From Candidatus Leptofilum proximum (GTDB lineage: Bacteria > Chloroflexota > Anaerolineae > Promineifilales > Promineifilaceae): a stretch of DNA of 64,000 nt. Shown here piece after piece: positions 50,753-59,951 of the stretch (the stretch's first letter is position 1; every line of letters starts with the position of its first letter). The position numbers and the translations under genes were made by a program. The notes below the pieces were generated by a model, which saw only the letters and a list, made by a program, of their open reading frames with translations, did not search any database and was not told the DNA's origin. The stretch is from the NCBI GenBank assembly GCA_016710325.1, contig JADJXK010000002.1, positions 62,001 to 126,000 on the forward strand, read 5' to 3'.

Positions 50753-50819
50753 ACAACGAATTTGAGTAAATAACGAATGCTTCTCGCTAAAAAATTCGTT
50801 ATTTACTCAAATTCGTTGT
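50753..50819. repeat. perfect 26-bp stem hairpin between T-box and valS
   Basis: ACAACGAATTTGAGTAAATA and the following six bases (50753-50778) are exactly complementary to 50794-50819, with a 15-nt loop. It ends about 13 nt before the AGAGG ribosome-binding site of valS, so it lies in the read-through mRNA. Confidence 0.9.
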
Positions 50820-50847
50820 TGCCATAGATAAGTGAGAGGAAACAACT

Positions 50848-53529
50848 ATGACCGACATGCCCAAAGCCTACGACTTTAGCCGCACCGAAGAGCGCCTTTA
50901 CCAGTGGTGGGAGGAAAACGGCTGGTTCAAGCCCGAAGCCCGCCCCGCCGACGCCAAACCATTTGTGATCTCCATCCCCCCGCCCAACGTAACCGGCGAA
51001 CTGCACATGGGGCACGCCATGTTTGTCGCCCTGGAAGACCTGATGATTCGCCGGGCGCGCATGCAGGGGCGGGCCGCGCTCTGGGTGCCAGGCACCGACC
51101 ATGCGGGCATCGCCACGCAGCTCCAGGTGGAGAAATTGCTGCGCAGCGAAGGCACCTCCCGTCAGGAGATTGGCCGCGAGGCGTTTTTAGCACGCACCTG
51201 GGCCTGGAAGCAAAAGTACGGCGGCCACATTACCAACCAGCTGCGCCGGTTAGGTGCTTCTTGTGACTGGGATCGGGAGCGGTTCACGCTGGACGATGGT
51301 CTGTCTGAAGCCGTCAAAGAGGCGTTTGTGCGCCTGTACCGCATGGGGCTGATTTACCGGGCGGAGTACTTGGTGAACTGGTCGCCGGGGCTGCAAACGG
51401 CCGTTTCCGACCTTGAAGTGGAATATGCCGAAGAACAAGGCTTCATGTACCACTTCAAGTATCCGGTGAAGGGCGGCGGCTTCCTGCCCGTGGCCACCAC
51501 CCGCCCCGAGACCATTTTGGGGGATACGGCCGTTGCCGTCCATCCCGACGACGAGCGCTACACCGAATTTGTGGGCAAAATCGCCCTCGTGCCCATGCTC
51601 AACCACGAAATCCCCATCATCGCCGACGCGTACGTGGACATGAGCTTTGGCACCGGCGCACTGAAGATCACCCCCGGCCACGACCCAAACGACTTCGAGA
51701 TTGGCCAGCGGCACGGTCTGGCCATCCTCAACATCATGAACAAAGACGCCACGCTGAATGACAACGCCGGGCCGTACTCTGGACTGGAGCGATTTGACGC
51801 GCGCAAAAAGCTGTGGACCGACATGGAAGCCGCCGGGATGACCCTCGAAACCAAGCCGCACACGCTCAACGTACCGCGCAGCCAGCGCGGCGGTGAGGTG
51901 ATCGAACCGCTGGTGTCTCGCCAATGGTTTGTCAACGTGGAACCGGCCGCCCAGATGGGGCTGGACGCCGTGCATCGCGGCCGCGTGCGCATTGTGCCGG
52001 AGCGCTTTGTGAAGGTGTGGGACAACTGGCTGGAGAACATCAAGCCGTGGTGCATCAGCCGCCAGCTGTGGTGGGGCCACCGCATCCCCGCCTGGTACGT
52101 CAACGACGATCCCGACAAGGTCATTGTGGCCCACAGCGAAGCCGAAGCGCTGGCCGAAGCCAAAGAAAAGTACGGCGACAACATCACCCTTACCCAGGAC
52201 CCGGATGTGCTGGACACCTGGTTCAGCAGCGGCCTGTGGCCCTTTTCCACGCTGGGCTGGCCGGAAAACACGCCCGATTTGCAGCGCTTCTACCCCACCG
52301 ACGTGATGGAAACGGGGTACGACATTTTGTTTTTCTGGGTGGCACGCATGGTGATGTCAGCGCTGCTGTTTACCAATGACATCCCGTTCCACACCGTTTA
52401 TTTGCATGGGCTGGTGCGCGATGAACACGGCCGTAAAATGTCCAAATCCTACGGCAACGTCACCGACCCGCTGGAGGTGATGGGTGAACTGGGCACCGAT
52501 GCCCTGCGCTTTACCCTGCTCACCAGCGGCACGCCGGGCAACGATTTGAACCTGGCGCTTTCCAAGGTGGAAAGCAACCGCAACTTCGCCAACAAAATCT
52601 GGAACACCGCCCGTTTCATCACCGCCAATCTGGACAAAGCCACAAAGGCTGACGCCACCGATTCACCCAATTACTCCGCCGCCGACCAGTGGATTTTGAC
52701 CCGGCTGAGTGAAGTAACGGAAACGGCCGATCGCCTCATGGACAGCTACAACTTTGGCGAGGCCGGGCGGCAGGTGTATGACTTCCTCTGGGGTGATTTT
52801 GCCGACTGGTACGTGGAGCTGGCCAAAGTGCAGCTGCGCGAGGGCGGCAGCCGCGCCTGGACCACATTGTCCGTTTTGCGCGAGGTGCTAGACAAGTGCC
52901 TGCGCCTGCTCCATCCCTACATCCCCTACGTCACCGAAGAGACGTGGCAGCAGCTCAAGCAAGCGTTTGAGACGGCCGATCTGGGCATTACTCCGGTGGA
53001 AGGCTGGGCCGAGGCACTCATCATCGCCGATTGGCCAACCGTGGGACAGAAATATCCTGAGGCCACGGCCGATTTTGATCGGCTGCGTGACCTGGTGCGG
53101 GCCATTCGCGCCGCCCGGGCGGACAACAACGTGGAACCGGCGAAGTGGATTACGGCCGTTCTAGCCACCGGTGACAAAACAGCTTTCATCAATAAGCAAA
53201 AGCCCGTCCTCTGCTTTCTGGCGCGGCTGGATGAAAACGAGCTGGTGGTGGCGGAAACGGCCGTTGCCCCCGATCAAGCCATCACCGTGTCGTTGGGTGA
53301 AATCACCGTTTACCTGCCCCTGGCCGGGCTGGTGGACCTGGACAAAGAGCGCGAACGCCTCAGCCAAGAGCTGGCCAACCTGGAGCAGCAGATCAAGCGG
53401 GTCAGCGGCCTGCTCAACAGCCCGTTTGCCCAAAAAGCGCCCGCAGCCGTGGTGGAAAAAGAACGCGCCAAGCTGGCCGACCTGCAAGCCAGCCAGGCGG
53501 AGCTGTCGGAGCGGCTGGCCTCGTTGTAA
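50848..53529 (+). CDS. valS: valyl-tRNA synthetase, bacterial type
   Basis: An 893-residue class I synthetase that charges tRNA-Val. HIGH is HMGH at 53-56 (PPPNVTGELHMGHAMF) and KMSKS is in HGRKMSKSYGNVTDPLEV. The editing domain has TTRPETILGDTAVAVHPDDERY. The CISRQLWWGHRIPAWY motif and the C-terminal coiled coil (DKERERLSQELANLEQQIKRV) are typical of bacterial ValRS. It is unrelated in lineage to the archaeal-type valS at 15829. Both have their own T-box with the same candidate specifier, so they should respond to the same tRNA signal. GAGAGGAAACAACT precedes the ATG. The terminator is at 53606-53634. Confidence 0.97.
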   Translation: MTDMPKAYDFSRTEERLYQWWEENGWFKPEARPADAKPFVISIPPPNVTGELHMGHAMFVALEDLMIRRARMQGRAALWVPGTDHAGIATQLQVEKLLRSEGTSRQEIGREAFLARTWAWKQKYGGHITNQLRRLGASCDWDRERFTLDDGLSEAVKEAFVRLYRMGLIYRAEYLVNWSPGLQTAVSDLEVEYAEEQGFMYHFKYPVKGGGFLPVATTRPETILGDTAVAVHPDDERYTEFVGKIALVPMLNHEIPIIADAYVDMSFGTGALKITPGHDPNDFEIGQRHGLAILNIMNKDATLNDNAGPYSGLERFDARKKLWTDMEAAGMTLETKPHTLNVPRSQRGGEVIEPLVSRQWFVNVEPAAQMGLDAVHRGRVRIVPERFVKVWDNWLENIKPWCISRQLWWGHRIPAWYVNDDPDKVIVAHSEAEALAEAKEKYGDNITLTQDPDVLDTWFSSGLWPFSTLGWPENTPDLQRFYPTDVMETGYDILFFWVARMVMSALLFTNDIPFHTVYLHGLVRDEHGRKMSKSYGNVTDPLEVMGELGTDALRFTLLTSGTPGNDLNLALSKVESNRNFANKIWNTARFITANLDKATKADATDSPNYSAADQWILTRLSEVTETADRLMDSYNFGEAGRQVYDFLWGDFADWYVELAKVQLREGGSRAWTTLSVLREVLDKCLRLLHPYIPYVTEETWQQLKQAFETADLGITPVEGWAEALIIADWPTVGQKYPEATADFDRLRDLVRAIRAARADNNVEPAKWITAVLATGDKTAFINKQKPVLCFLARLDENELVVAETAVAPDQAITVSLGEITVYLPLAGLVDLDKERERLSQELANLEQQIKRVSGLLNSPFAQKAPAAVVEKERAKLADLQASQAELSERLASL

Positions 53530-53535
53530 ACTACT

Positions 53536-53593
53536 CGTGAAACGTGAAACGTGAAGAGTGAGCAGACGGCACCTTCACGTTTCACGTTTCACG
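53536..53593. repeat. snap-back hairpin, family B, after valS
   Basis: CGTGAAACGTGAAACGTGAA pairs with TTCACGTTTCACGTTTCACG around AGAGTGAGCAGACGGCACC. It precedes the intrinsic terminator. Confidence 0.85.
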
Positions 53594-53605
53594 CCCCACT
53601 CCCCC

Positions 53606-53634
53606 AAAGGGTACACAATGTGTGCCCTTTTTTT
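53606..53634 (+). terminator. rho-independent terminator of valS
   Basis: AAAGGGTACAC pairs with GTGTGCCCTTT (one wobble pair) around AAT, followed by a run of seven T. Confidence 0.85.
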
Positions 53635-53818
53635 ATACCCCGATACATAGAACGCCCCATTTCCGCTTGATACGGTAAAGAGAGCGAATCACAATTCAAA
53701 TTCGGCCGATTGTGCCTGTTGGGTGTTTCCGGGGCGGGGAACGGCCGTTTCTATTCGCGCATCAATCCCCAAAAGCACCCCTTAAACCGACGATTTTTGA
53801 CGCAAAGGATTATAAAAA

Positions 53819-55342
53819 ATGAACCGCTTGAATGGTAAAAGATGGTTCTGGATGAGCCTGACGCTCATGCTGGGGCTGCTCTTGTTTGCTGCCGGGTCAC
53901 AACCGCAGCCGCTAGCGGCTCAGGCTGGTTCCTGGCAGGCCCGCTACTGGAACAACCTGACCCTCAGCGGAACGCCCGTTTTGCAGCGAACCGAACCTGC
54001 TATTAACTACAACTGGGGTGATGGCAGCCCACACCCCATCGTTGACAATGAAAATTTCTCCGCCGAATGGATTCAAGATGTCCAGCTCGGCGAGGGCAGC
54101 TACCGCTTCACCGCCACTACCGACGATGGCATGCGTGTCTGGGTAGATGGTGTACCGGTCATTGATTCCTGGACCGACAGCCAGGCCCACACCGTCACTG
54201 GCGATATTTATCTACAGGCTGGCTCTCACCAGATTCGGGTGGCTTACTACGAAACTGGTGGTAAGGCTGTGGCCCAACTGGATTGGGAGCAGCTGACCAG
54301 CCCGCAAGGCAGTTGGGAGGCCCGTTATTACAACAACACCACCCTGAGCGGCGCACCCGTGGCTGTGCGTAACGAGGCGGCTATCGACATGAACACCGTT
54401 GGCGCTCCCGTGCCCCAGGTGGATCCAGAAGCCTTCTCGGCCAGCTGGACGCAAGAAATGGTTCTAAACGTTGGTCGCTACCAGTTTGCCGCTACGGCCG
54501 ATGATGGCGTTCGCCTCTGGGTAGACAACCAGCTGATTATCGACGAATGGCACAACCAGGCAGCCACGACCTATACGGCCGTTGTCGATATAACCGACAA
54601 TCTGGTGCCCGTGCGCCTGGAATATTATGAAGCCGGTGGCGTGGCCGTGGCCCAGCTTTCCTGGACCCAGGTAGCCGAAGGCCCAACACCGCCAACCAAC
54701 CCTTCGCAGGGCGCCTGGCAGGCACAGTATTACAACAACACCGCCCTGTCTGGCCCACCCGTGTTGACGCGGGGTGAAGTGGGCATCAACTTCAACTGGG
54801 GCCGTAGTTCGCCCGCGCCAAACATCGTGGATAACAACCGTTTCTCGGCGCGCTGGTCGCAGACCTTTAACCTGAACCCCGGCACCTACACGCTCTCCAT
54901 CGCTGCCGATGATGGGGTGCGTGTGTATGTGGATGGCAACCTGCTGATCGATGCCTGGCGCGTGCAGGCCCTGACGCCCTACGACGCCAGCTTCAACCAT
55001 GCTGGCGGGCAGGTTCCCGTGGTGATTGAGTACTTCGAGAACACCGGCCTGGCGCAGATTGAGCTGGTTTGGTCGGGCGCGGGCACACCGCCCACAACAC
55101 CGCCAACCCAGGGTGTGACGGCCACCATGACCGGCGCCTTTTACCTGAACGTGCGCTCCGGCCCTGGCCTGGCGTTTGACCCGTTTGACGTGCTGCGGCG
55201 CAACCAGACCGTGTCGGTCATTGGCCGGGATGCCTTTGCCAACTGGATCGAGGTCGTCTTGCCCGATGGCTCCACCGGCTGGGTAAGTGCCAGCTACATG
55301 ACCAGCGCCACGCCGTTCACCGCTCTGCCCGTCACCGGATAA
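53819..55342 (+). CDS. secreted protein with three PA14-like domains and an SH3 domain
   Basis: A 507-residue protein with a signal peptide (FWMSLTLMLGLLLFAAG, cleavage after LAAQA). Three repeats of about 130 residues each begin W(Q/E)A(R/Q)Y(W/Y)NN and contain DDG-(M/V)-R-V-(W/Y)-VDG and an HxIRVxYYE-type strand. These are PA14-type carbohydrate-binding domains. The C-terminal 75 residues are a bacterial SH3 domain (GAFYLNVRSGPGLAFDPFDVL, ANWIEVVLPDGSTGWVSASYM), which often binds cell wall. It may tether sugars or matrix to the surface. It has its own terminator. A similar secreted multidomain gene follows. Confidence 0.85.
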   Translation: MNRLNGKRWFWMSLTLMLGLLLFAAGSQPQPLAAQAGSWQARYWNNLTLSGTPVLQRTEPAINYNWGDGSPHPIVDNENFSAEWIQDVQLGEGSYRFTATTDDGMRVWVDGVPVIDSWTDSQAHTVTGDIYLQAGSHQIRVAYYETGGKAVAQLDWEQLTSPQGSWEARYYNNTTLSGAPVAVRNEAAIDMNTVGAPVPQVDPEAFSASWTQEMVLNVGRYQFAATADDGVRLWVDNQLIIDEWHNQAATTYTAVVDITDNLVPVRLEYYEAGGVAVAQLSWTQVAEGPTPPTNPSQGAWQAQYYNNTALSGPPVLTRGEVGINFNWGRSSPAPNIVDNNRFSARWSQTFNLNPGTYTLSIAADDGVRVYVDGNLLIDAWRVQALTPYDASFNHAGGQVPVVIEYFENTGLAQIELVWSGAGTPPTTPPTQGVTATMTGAFYLNVRSGPGLAFDPFDVLRRNQTVSVIGRDAFANWIEVVLPDGSTGWVSASYMTSATPFTALPVTG

Positions 55343-55357
55343 CCCTTGTTGATTTTG

Positions 55358-55393
55358 GGCGCCAGCCGCGCTTTTGTGTGGCTGGCGCCTTTT
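55358..55393 (+). terminator. rho-independent terminator after the PA14 gene
   Basis: A perfect 10-bp stem GGCGCCAGCC (55358-55367) with 55380-55389, followed by TTTTG. Confidence 0.9.
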
Positions 55394-55460
55394 GTTTGTT
55401 TAGGAGGTAACGGCCGTTCACCTCAGCCAGCCGTTACGTCGATAGTTGGAGAAAATTGTT

Positions 55461-56861
55461 ATGTTTTCGTTTAAATCCCCAGATGCAAACTTGAGGAAAA
55501 CGGCCGCTCGCCTTGGGCTGCTGTTTTATGTTGTCTTGATCGTCAGCAGTGTGTCGCTGGCCACAGCGCAAACGCCCACGCCCACACCGCCCGACGAGCT
55601 GCCACCGCCCCCGCCGCGCGGCGCGGACCGCATCGCGCCCGACCGCGAGCCGGTGATTGTGGAGACGGCGGTGCAGGCCGATGGCACCACCAGCACCCTC
55701 ATTGCCCTGCCTGCTATTGCCGACACGTATTTGGCCTCGAAACGGCCGTTTCAGAACTTTGGCAGCGACGCCCTCTACCTGGGCTACAACCTGGCGGGGG
55801 CCAGCAACTTCGGCGCGGAACGCATGCTGCTGATGTTCGACGTGGACACCTACGTGCCCGACGGCGCAGTGATCAACAGTGCCACCCTGCGCCTGCATCT
55901 TTCTTTCTCCAGCCCGTCCAACGACGCACCGATGGGCACCGTCGTGCGGCGCCTTGCTTCCGCCTGGGGTGAATACACGGTCACCTGGAACACCGAACCG
56001 GCGTGGACGGCCGTAGACAGCACCGCCCCCGTGGGCAGCACCCTCACCTTCTACGAGTGGCCGCTCACTGACGTGGTGGAAGGCTGGCACACCAATTTGT
56101 ATCCCAACTACGGCATCGAAATCATTGGCGATGAGACCATCCAGCAGCGTGAACGCGCCTTTTACTCCCGCGAAACAGGCACCAACCTTTATCCGATTCT
56201 GTTTGTTGATTACACTGCCAATGGCGACATTCTGCCACCGGACACGATGGTAAATCCGCTGCCGGATTACACCAAACGCAACTTCACCGTCTCCTGGACC
56301 GGCACCGATCCGGGCGGCTCCGGCATTGCCTACTACGACGTGCAGGTGCAAATCAACGACGGCGCCTGGGGCGACTGGCTGACGGGCGTCACGCAGACGT
56401 CAGCCGAATATGGTGACGGGGAAGATGGCACCAAGTACGCTTTCCGCGTTCGTGGCGTAGACAATGCGGGCAACGTTGAGCCGTACGGCCCGGCCGAAGC
56501 TTCCACGGTCGTAGACACCATGCCGCCCAACGTCACGGTTGATCCGCTGCCTGGGGTTATCAACACCGATACGTTTGCCGTCACCTGGTCTGGTGATGAT
56601 TCGGCTTCCGGCATTCAATACTACGACGTGCAGTACCGTTACAATGGCGGTCCATGGGTGCTGTGGCAGGCGGCCACCACGGCGACCAGCGCCACCTTTG
56701 CCGGTGCCAGCGAGGGTGTCTATGAATTTGAAGCCCGTGCGATAGATAATCTCGACCAGTTTGAAGCCTTCCAGAACATGGCCGAAGCCAGCATCGCCAT
56801 CGACACCGAAGCGCCGTTTATCGAGCCAATCCTGTATCTGCCCATCATCTTCCAGGAGTAA
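55461..56861 (+). CDS. secreted protein with DNRLRE/CBM96-like and fibronectin-type domains
   Basis: A 466-residue protein from the ATG at 55461, 9 nt after GGAG; the TTG at 55446 is less likely. The signal region is LGLLFYVVLIVSSVSLATAQ, followed by a Pro-rich linker. Residues 80-250 match a DNRLRE-type beta-sandwich (IADTYLASKRPFQNFGSDALYLGY, RMLLMFDVD, ATLRLHLSF, VTWNTEPAW, YGIEIIGDE). Two fibronectin-like domains follow (FTVSWTGTDPGGSGIAYYDVQVQ, FAVTWSGDDSASGIQYYDVQY). The protein ends EPILYLPIIFQE, which resembles the LPI-type C-terminal tail seen on many secreted Chloroflexota proteins. It is probably surface-displayed and polysaccharide-binding. Confidence 0.8.
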   Translation: MFSFKSPDANLRKTAARLGLLFYVVLIVSSVSLATAQTPTPTPPDELPPPPPRGADRIAPDREPVIVETAVQADGTTSTLIALPAIADTYLASKRPFQNFGSDALYLGYNLAGASNFGAERMLLMFDVDTYVPDGAVINSATLRLHLSFSSPSNDAPMGTVVRRLASAWGEYTVTWNTEPAWTAVDSTAPVGSTLTFYEWPLTDVVEGWHTNLYPNYGIEIIGDETIQQRERAFYSRETGTNLYPILFVDYTANGDILPPDTMVNPLPDYTKRNFTVSWTGTDPGGSGIAYYDVQVQINDGAWGDWLTGVTQTSAEYGDGEDGTKYAFRVRGVDNAGNVEPYGPAEASTVVDTMPPNVTVDPLPGVINTDTFAVTWSGDDSASGIQYYDVQYRYNGGPWVLWQAATTATSATFAGASEGVYEFEARAIDNLDQFEAFQNMAEASIAIDTEAPFIEPILYLPIIFQE

Positions 56862-56904
56862 CCACACAAAGGTGGGGCGTAGCGTGCTGTGCCCTGCTTT
56901 TTTG

Positions 56905-56963
56905 CCGCGAATGACGCGAATTGCGCGAAATCAATTTTTCGCGTTCATTCGCGTCATTCGCGG
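56905..56963. repeat. snap-back hairpin, GCGAATGAC words
   Basis: CCGCGAATGACGCGAATTGC pairs with GCGTTCATTCGCGTCATTCG around TCAAT. A further word family of the same design, placed after the DNRLRE gene. Confidence 0.85.
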
Positions 56964-57036
56964 TCACTGATTCCTCACATGCCGTTCCCTCCCAGGTTCA
57001 GTGTCCTATCCTGTCGAATCGTGGTAAAACAACCCC

Positions 57037-58605
57037 ATGAAAGCAAAAGGAAAAATCACGGTTCGACAATGGCAAGAAGCCGATATTCCCCAAATTGTGG
57101 CCTGCCACAAGGCGGTGTATGGCGAGGTGTATGAAGAGGATGAGCTGTACGGCCGTCGCGCCTACCGCCTGCAATTTAACGCCTTTCCCGAAGGGCAGTT
57201 CCTGGCCGAAGTTGATGGGCAGGTGGTGGGCTACACCACCGCCATCATCGTGCAGCTGGATGACGACGAAAACGGGTACAACTACGAAGAAATCACCGGG
57301 TTGGGCACCTTCACCACCCACACCTACAGTGGTGATACGCTCTACGGGGCAGATATCGCCGTACACCCGGATTACCGGCGGCGCGGTGTGTCCAAGCGGC
57401 TGTACCAAAAGCGGCGGCAGCTGCTGCGTAAGTACAATTTGCGGCGGGTGGTGGCCTACGGCCGTCTCCCCGATTACCACCGCGTCAGCGGCCAGATGAC
57501 GGCCGAAACTTACGTGGCCAAAGTGATTGCTGGCGAAATGTGGGACACCGCCCTCAGCGCCCACCTCAACGCTGGCTACACCGTCAAGCGCGTCCTGCTG
57601 GACTTTTTGGACGACGAAAAGAGCCTCAACTTCTCCACCTGGCTGGAGATGCCCAATCCTGACTACAAACCTGCCCGGCGCCGCATTGCCGCCGCGCCGC
57701 TAAAGCGCCCGGTGCGCACCATTCGCGTCTGCGCCGCCCAATACCTCATGCGCCCCATCCAAAGCTGGGCTGAGTTTGAGCAGCAGGTCACCTTCTTTGC
57801 CATGTCGGCCGAGACGTACCACTGCCACTTTTTACTGATGCCGGAACTGTTCACCGTCCAGCTGTTTACACTGATGTCCACTGATTTGGAGCCGAAAACG
57901 GCCGCACACCAGCTGGCTGGTTTCCACGGGCAGTACGTGGAGTTGTTCAAGCGCCTGGCCATGCAGTATGGCATTTACATCATTGGCGGCACCACGCCCA
58001 CCGAGCGCGACGGCAAGCTGTTTAACGTGGCCCATTTGTTCAGCCCGTCGGGTAACGTGTACACTCAAGACAAGCTGCACGTGACTCCTTACGAGCGGGA
58101 TTTCTGGGACATCCAGCCGGGGGAAGGCCTTAAGGTTTTCGAGACGCCCCTGGGCCGCATTGCCATCCAGGTGTGTTACGACATCGAGTTCCCGGAGCTG
58201 GGCCGCCTGCTTACCCTTGCCGGGGCCGAAGCGATTTTTGTCCCCTTCAGCACTGATGAGCGCAAGGCGTATTACCGGGTGCGCTTCAGCAGCCAGGCCA
58301 GGGCGGTGGAGAATTTTATCTACGTGGTGCTGGCTGGCAACGCGGGCAACCTGCCAACGACGCCGTGGTATTTGCTCAACTACAGCCAATCGGCCGTTTT
58401 TACCCCCAGTGATTTTGCCTTTCCCCCGGAAGCAACTGCCGGACTGGCCGATCCCAACGTGGAAACGGCCGTCATTGCCGATCTCGATCTCACCACCCTG
58501 GCCCAAATGCGCGACCTGGGCAGCGTACGGCCGTTGCGCGACCGCCGCCTTGATCTTTACGAACTAAAGCCTAAAATCCCCATCAAAACTGTGGTGGTGG
58601 AGTAG
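57037..58605 (+). CDS. GNAT acetyltransferase-nitrilase family fusion
   Basis: A 522-residue two-domain protein. Residues 5-190 are a GNAT acetyltransferase (GADIAVHPDYRRRGVSKRLYQKRRQLLRKYNL contains the R-x2-G acetyl-CoA loop). Residues 225-515 are a carbon-nitrogen hydrolase. The catalytic triad is visible as Glu in LLMPELF, Lys in YTQDKLHV and Cys in IQVCYDIEFPEL. Such fusions are known in several phyla; the substrate is unknown. The likely chemistry is amide hydrolysis by the nitrilase half and acylation by the GNAT half. It starts with ATG 57037, with no strong ribosome-binding site. A family B hairpin follows. Confidence 0.92.
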   Translation: MKAKGKITVRQWQEADIPQIVACHKAVYGEVYEEDELYGRRAYRLQFNAFPEGQFLAEVDGQVVGYTTAIIVQLDDDENGYNYEEITGLGTFTTHTYSGDTLYGADIAVHPDYRRRGVSKRLYQKRRQLLRKYNLRRVVAYGRLPDYHRVSGQMTAETYVAKVIAGEMWDTALSAHLNAGYTVKRVLLDFLDDEKSLNFSTWLEMPNPDYKPARRRIAAAPLKRPVRTIRVCAAQYLMRPIQSWAEFEQQVTFFAMSAETYHCHFLLMPELFTVQLFTLMSTDLEPKTAAHQLAGFHGQYVELFKRLAMQYGIYIIGGTTPTERDGKLFNVAHLFSPSGNVYTQDKLHVTPYERDFWDIQPGEGLKVFETPLGRIAIQVCYDIEFPELGRLLTLAGAEAIFVPFSTDERKAYYRVRFSSQARAVENFIYVVLAGNAGNLPTTPWYLLNYSQSAVFTPSDFAFPPEATAGLADPNVETAVIADLDLTTLAQMRDLGSVRPLRDRRLDLYELKPKIPIKTVVVE

Positions 58606-58610
58606 GGGAA

Positions 58611-58665
58611 GCGTGAAACGTGAAACGTGAATGCGCTCCCCTCACGTTTCACGCTTCACGTTTCA
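58611..58665. repeat. snap-back hairpin, family B
   Basis: GCGTGAAACGTGAAACGTGA pairs with TCACGTTTCACGCTTCACGT around ATGCGCTCCCC. It lies between the GNAT-nitrilase and DUF971 genes. Confidence 0.85.
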
Positions 58666-58696
58666 TTCAACTTTCAAAACAACGAGTGGAAAAGCC

Positions 58697-59020
58697 ATGT
58701 CTGTAAAACCAACCGGCGTCAAAGCTGATAAATCTGAACGAATCTTAACTATTTCCTGGGAAGACGGCCGTATCAGCCGCTATCCCTTCGCCGGGCTGCG
58801 CGCCGCCTGCCCCTGTGTGGAATGCAAAGGCGGCCACGCCAACATGGGCGGTCCGGCTGACCCCGCCCTGGTGCGCGACGCCCCCGACACCGGCGTCACC
58901 ATCGAAAAGCTGGACGCCGTCGGCGCTTACGCTCTCCAGTTCATGTGGAGCGATGGCCACTACACCGGCATCTACACCTGGGACTATCTGCGCCAGTCGG
59001 ACCCAGCCCTGGCCGGGTAA
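58697..59020 (+). CDS. DUF971-domain protein (gamma-butyrobetaine hydroxylase N-terminal-like)
   Basis: A 107-residue protein from the ATG at 58697 (GTGGAAAAGCC upstream; the longer open frame is hairpin sequence). The domain pattern ILTISWEDGRISRYPFAGLRAACPCVEC, then VGAYALQFMWSDGHYTGIYTWDYLR, is that of DUF971. The Cys motif CPCVEC could bind a metal. Stand-alone DUF971 proteins are sometimes linked to Fe-S biology, but nothing here proves a role. The stop codon overlaps the start of a family C arm. Confidence 0.9.
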   Translation: MSVKPTGVKADKSERILTISWEDGRISRYPFAGLRAACPCVECKGGHANMGGPADPALVRDAPDTGVTIEKLDAVGAYALQFMWSDGHYTGIYTWDYLRQSDPALAG

Positions 59021-59208
59021 TCGGTAATCGGTGAACAGTAATCGGTAGCACAGCGACATTAGACTTGTTCCCCAATAAAATTTAGGAAGAAATGGGACAC
59101 AGATTCACACAGATAAGACCCAAAATCTGTGTTTATCTGTGTGAATCTGTGTCCTAAATTACCGCTCACGGATTACGGATTACCGCTCACGGACTACCGC
59201 TCACGGCT
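59019..59208. repeat. nested hairpins between convergent genes
   Basis: Family C arms (59019-59050 and about 59160-59208) flank an inner hairpin with a perfect 22-bp stem (59095-59116 with 59133-59154) made of CACAGATTCACACAGATAA words. AATTTAGG/CCTAAATT adds outer pairing. The right family C arm also encodes the C-terminus of the transferase gene on the minus strand. Confidence 0.8.
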
Positions 59209-59835
59209 AATCTTATAGGCGTGGTAGACGGTCGGCACATCGTGGGTCCAGGTGGGCAGCAGCAGCGAGGCGGCCAATCCTTCCAGGTTGCTGATGATGC
59301 CCACCACGATGGGCAGCTTAAACAGCCAGCCGGAAATGCCAAAGCCCAATAATCCCCCCATTGCCAGAAACAGGGTGAGGTTCCATACCTTGGCGCTGAG
59401 CATATGGTAGCTCGCTTCCCGGCGAAACTTCACCAAATCCACCGTGGTGCGAATCAATTCCAGGCCAACTACCAGCGACAGCCCCAGCCAGTGGGCGCGC
59501 ACCACGTCCGGGTACGCCAGCCAGACCGAGAGAAAACCCGCCAGGTAAAAAACGATGTCGGCGGCGCTGTCGGCCCGGCGCACGGTGGCCGTCGCCACCC
59601 CCAGCCTGCGTGCCACAATACCATCCAAAAAGTCCGTGCCCGCCCCGATAAAAAAGCAGAGAGCGAAGAGAGGCCCGGTACGGCCGTTCCACGCCCAATA
59701 CACCAGCAGCGGCGCCAATAATACGCGAATTGCTGTCACCGCCAGGGGAATCGCAGCGCGCATTTGTTGATCAGGATCAGGGGATAAGTTGTTGGACATG
59801 CAGGAATTGTACCAGTTCTGCATTGAGCCGCTCAT
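59194..59835 (-). CDS. CDP-alcohol phosphatidyltransferase family protein
   Basis: A membrane protein of up to 213 residues with about six helices. The family motif D-x2-DG-x2-AR-x8-G-x3-D-x3-D is seen as DFLDGIVARRLGVATATVRRADSAAD. All acidic residues are kept, but Val stands in place of the conserved Gly. Such enzymes make phospholipids such as phosphatidylglycerol phosphate or phosphatidylinositol phosphate; the exact product is not clear. Starts at 59835, 59799 and 59763 are possible; none has a clear ribosome-binding site. The last residues (SRER and stop) are encoded by a family C hairpin arm. Confidence 0.85.
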   Translation of the reverse strand: MSGSMQNWYNSCMSNNLSPDPDQQMRAAIPLAVTAIRVLLAPLLVYWAWNGRTGPLFALCFFIGAGTDFLDGIVARRLGVATATVRRADSAADIVFYLAGFLSVWLAYPDVVRAHWLGLSLVVGLELIRTTVDLVKFRREASYHMLSAKVWNLTLFLAMGGLLGFGISGWLFKLPIVVGIISNLEGLAASLLLPTWTHDVPTVYHAYKISRER

Positions 59836-59900
59836 ACCCGCTCTCAGTCTTGGGCGGTTAGAAACAGTCGCTTAAGTGCTTGACACATGATAAATTATAG

Positions 59901-59930
59901 TTGACACAAAACGGCCGTCCTGCGTATCAT
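59901..59930 (+). promoter_or_regulatory. promoter of the kinase/regulator operon
   Basis: -35 TTGACA (59901-59906), an 18-nt spacer containing ACGGCCGT (59911-59918) and -10 TATCAT (59925-59930). Another TTGACA lies at 59880-59885. The start point would fall near 59937. Confidence 0.6.
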
Positions 59931-59951
59931 CCCACTATGGAGAAGCAAGTT

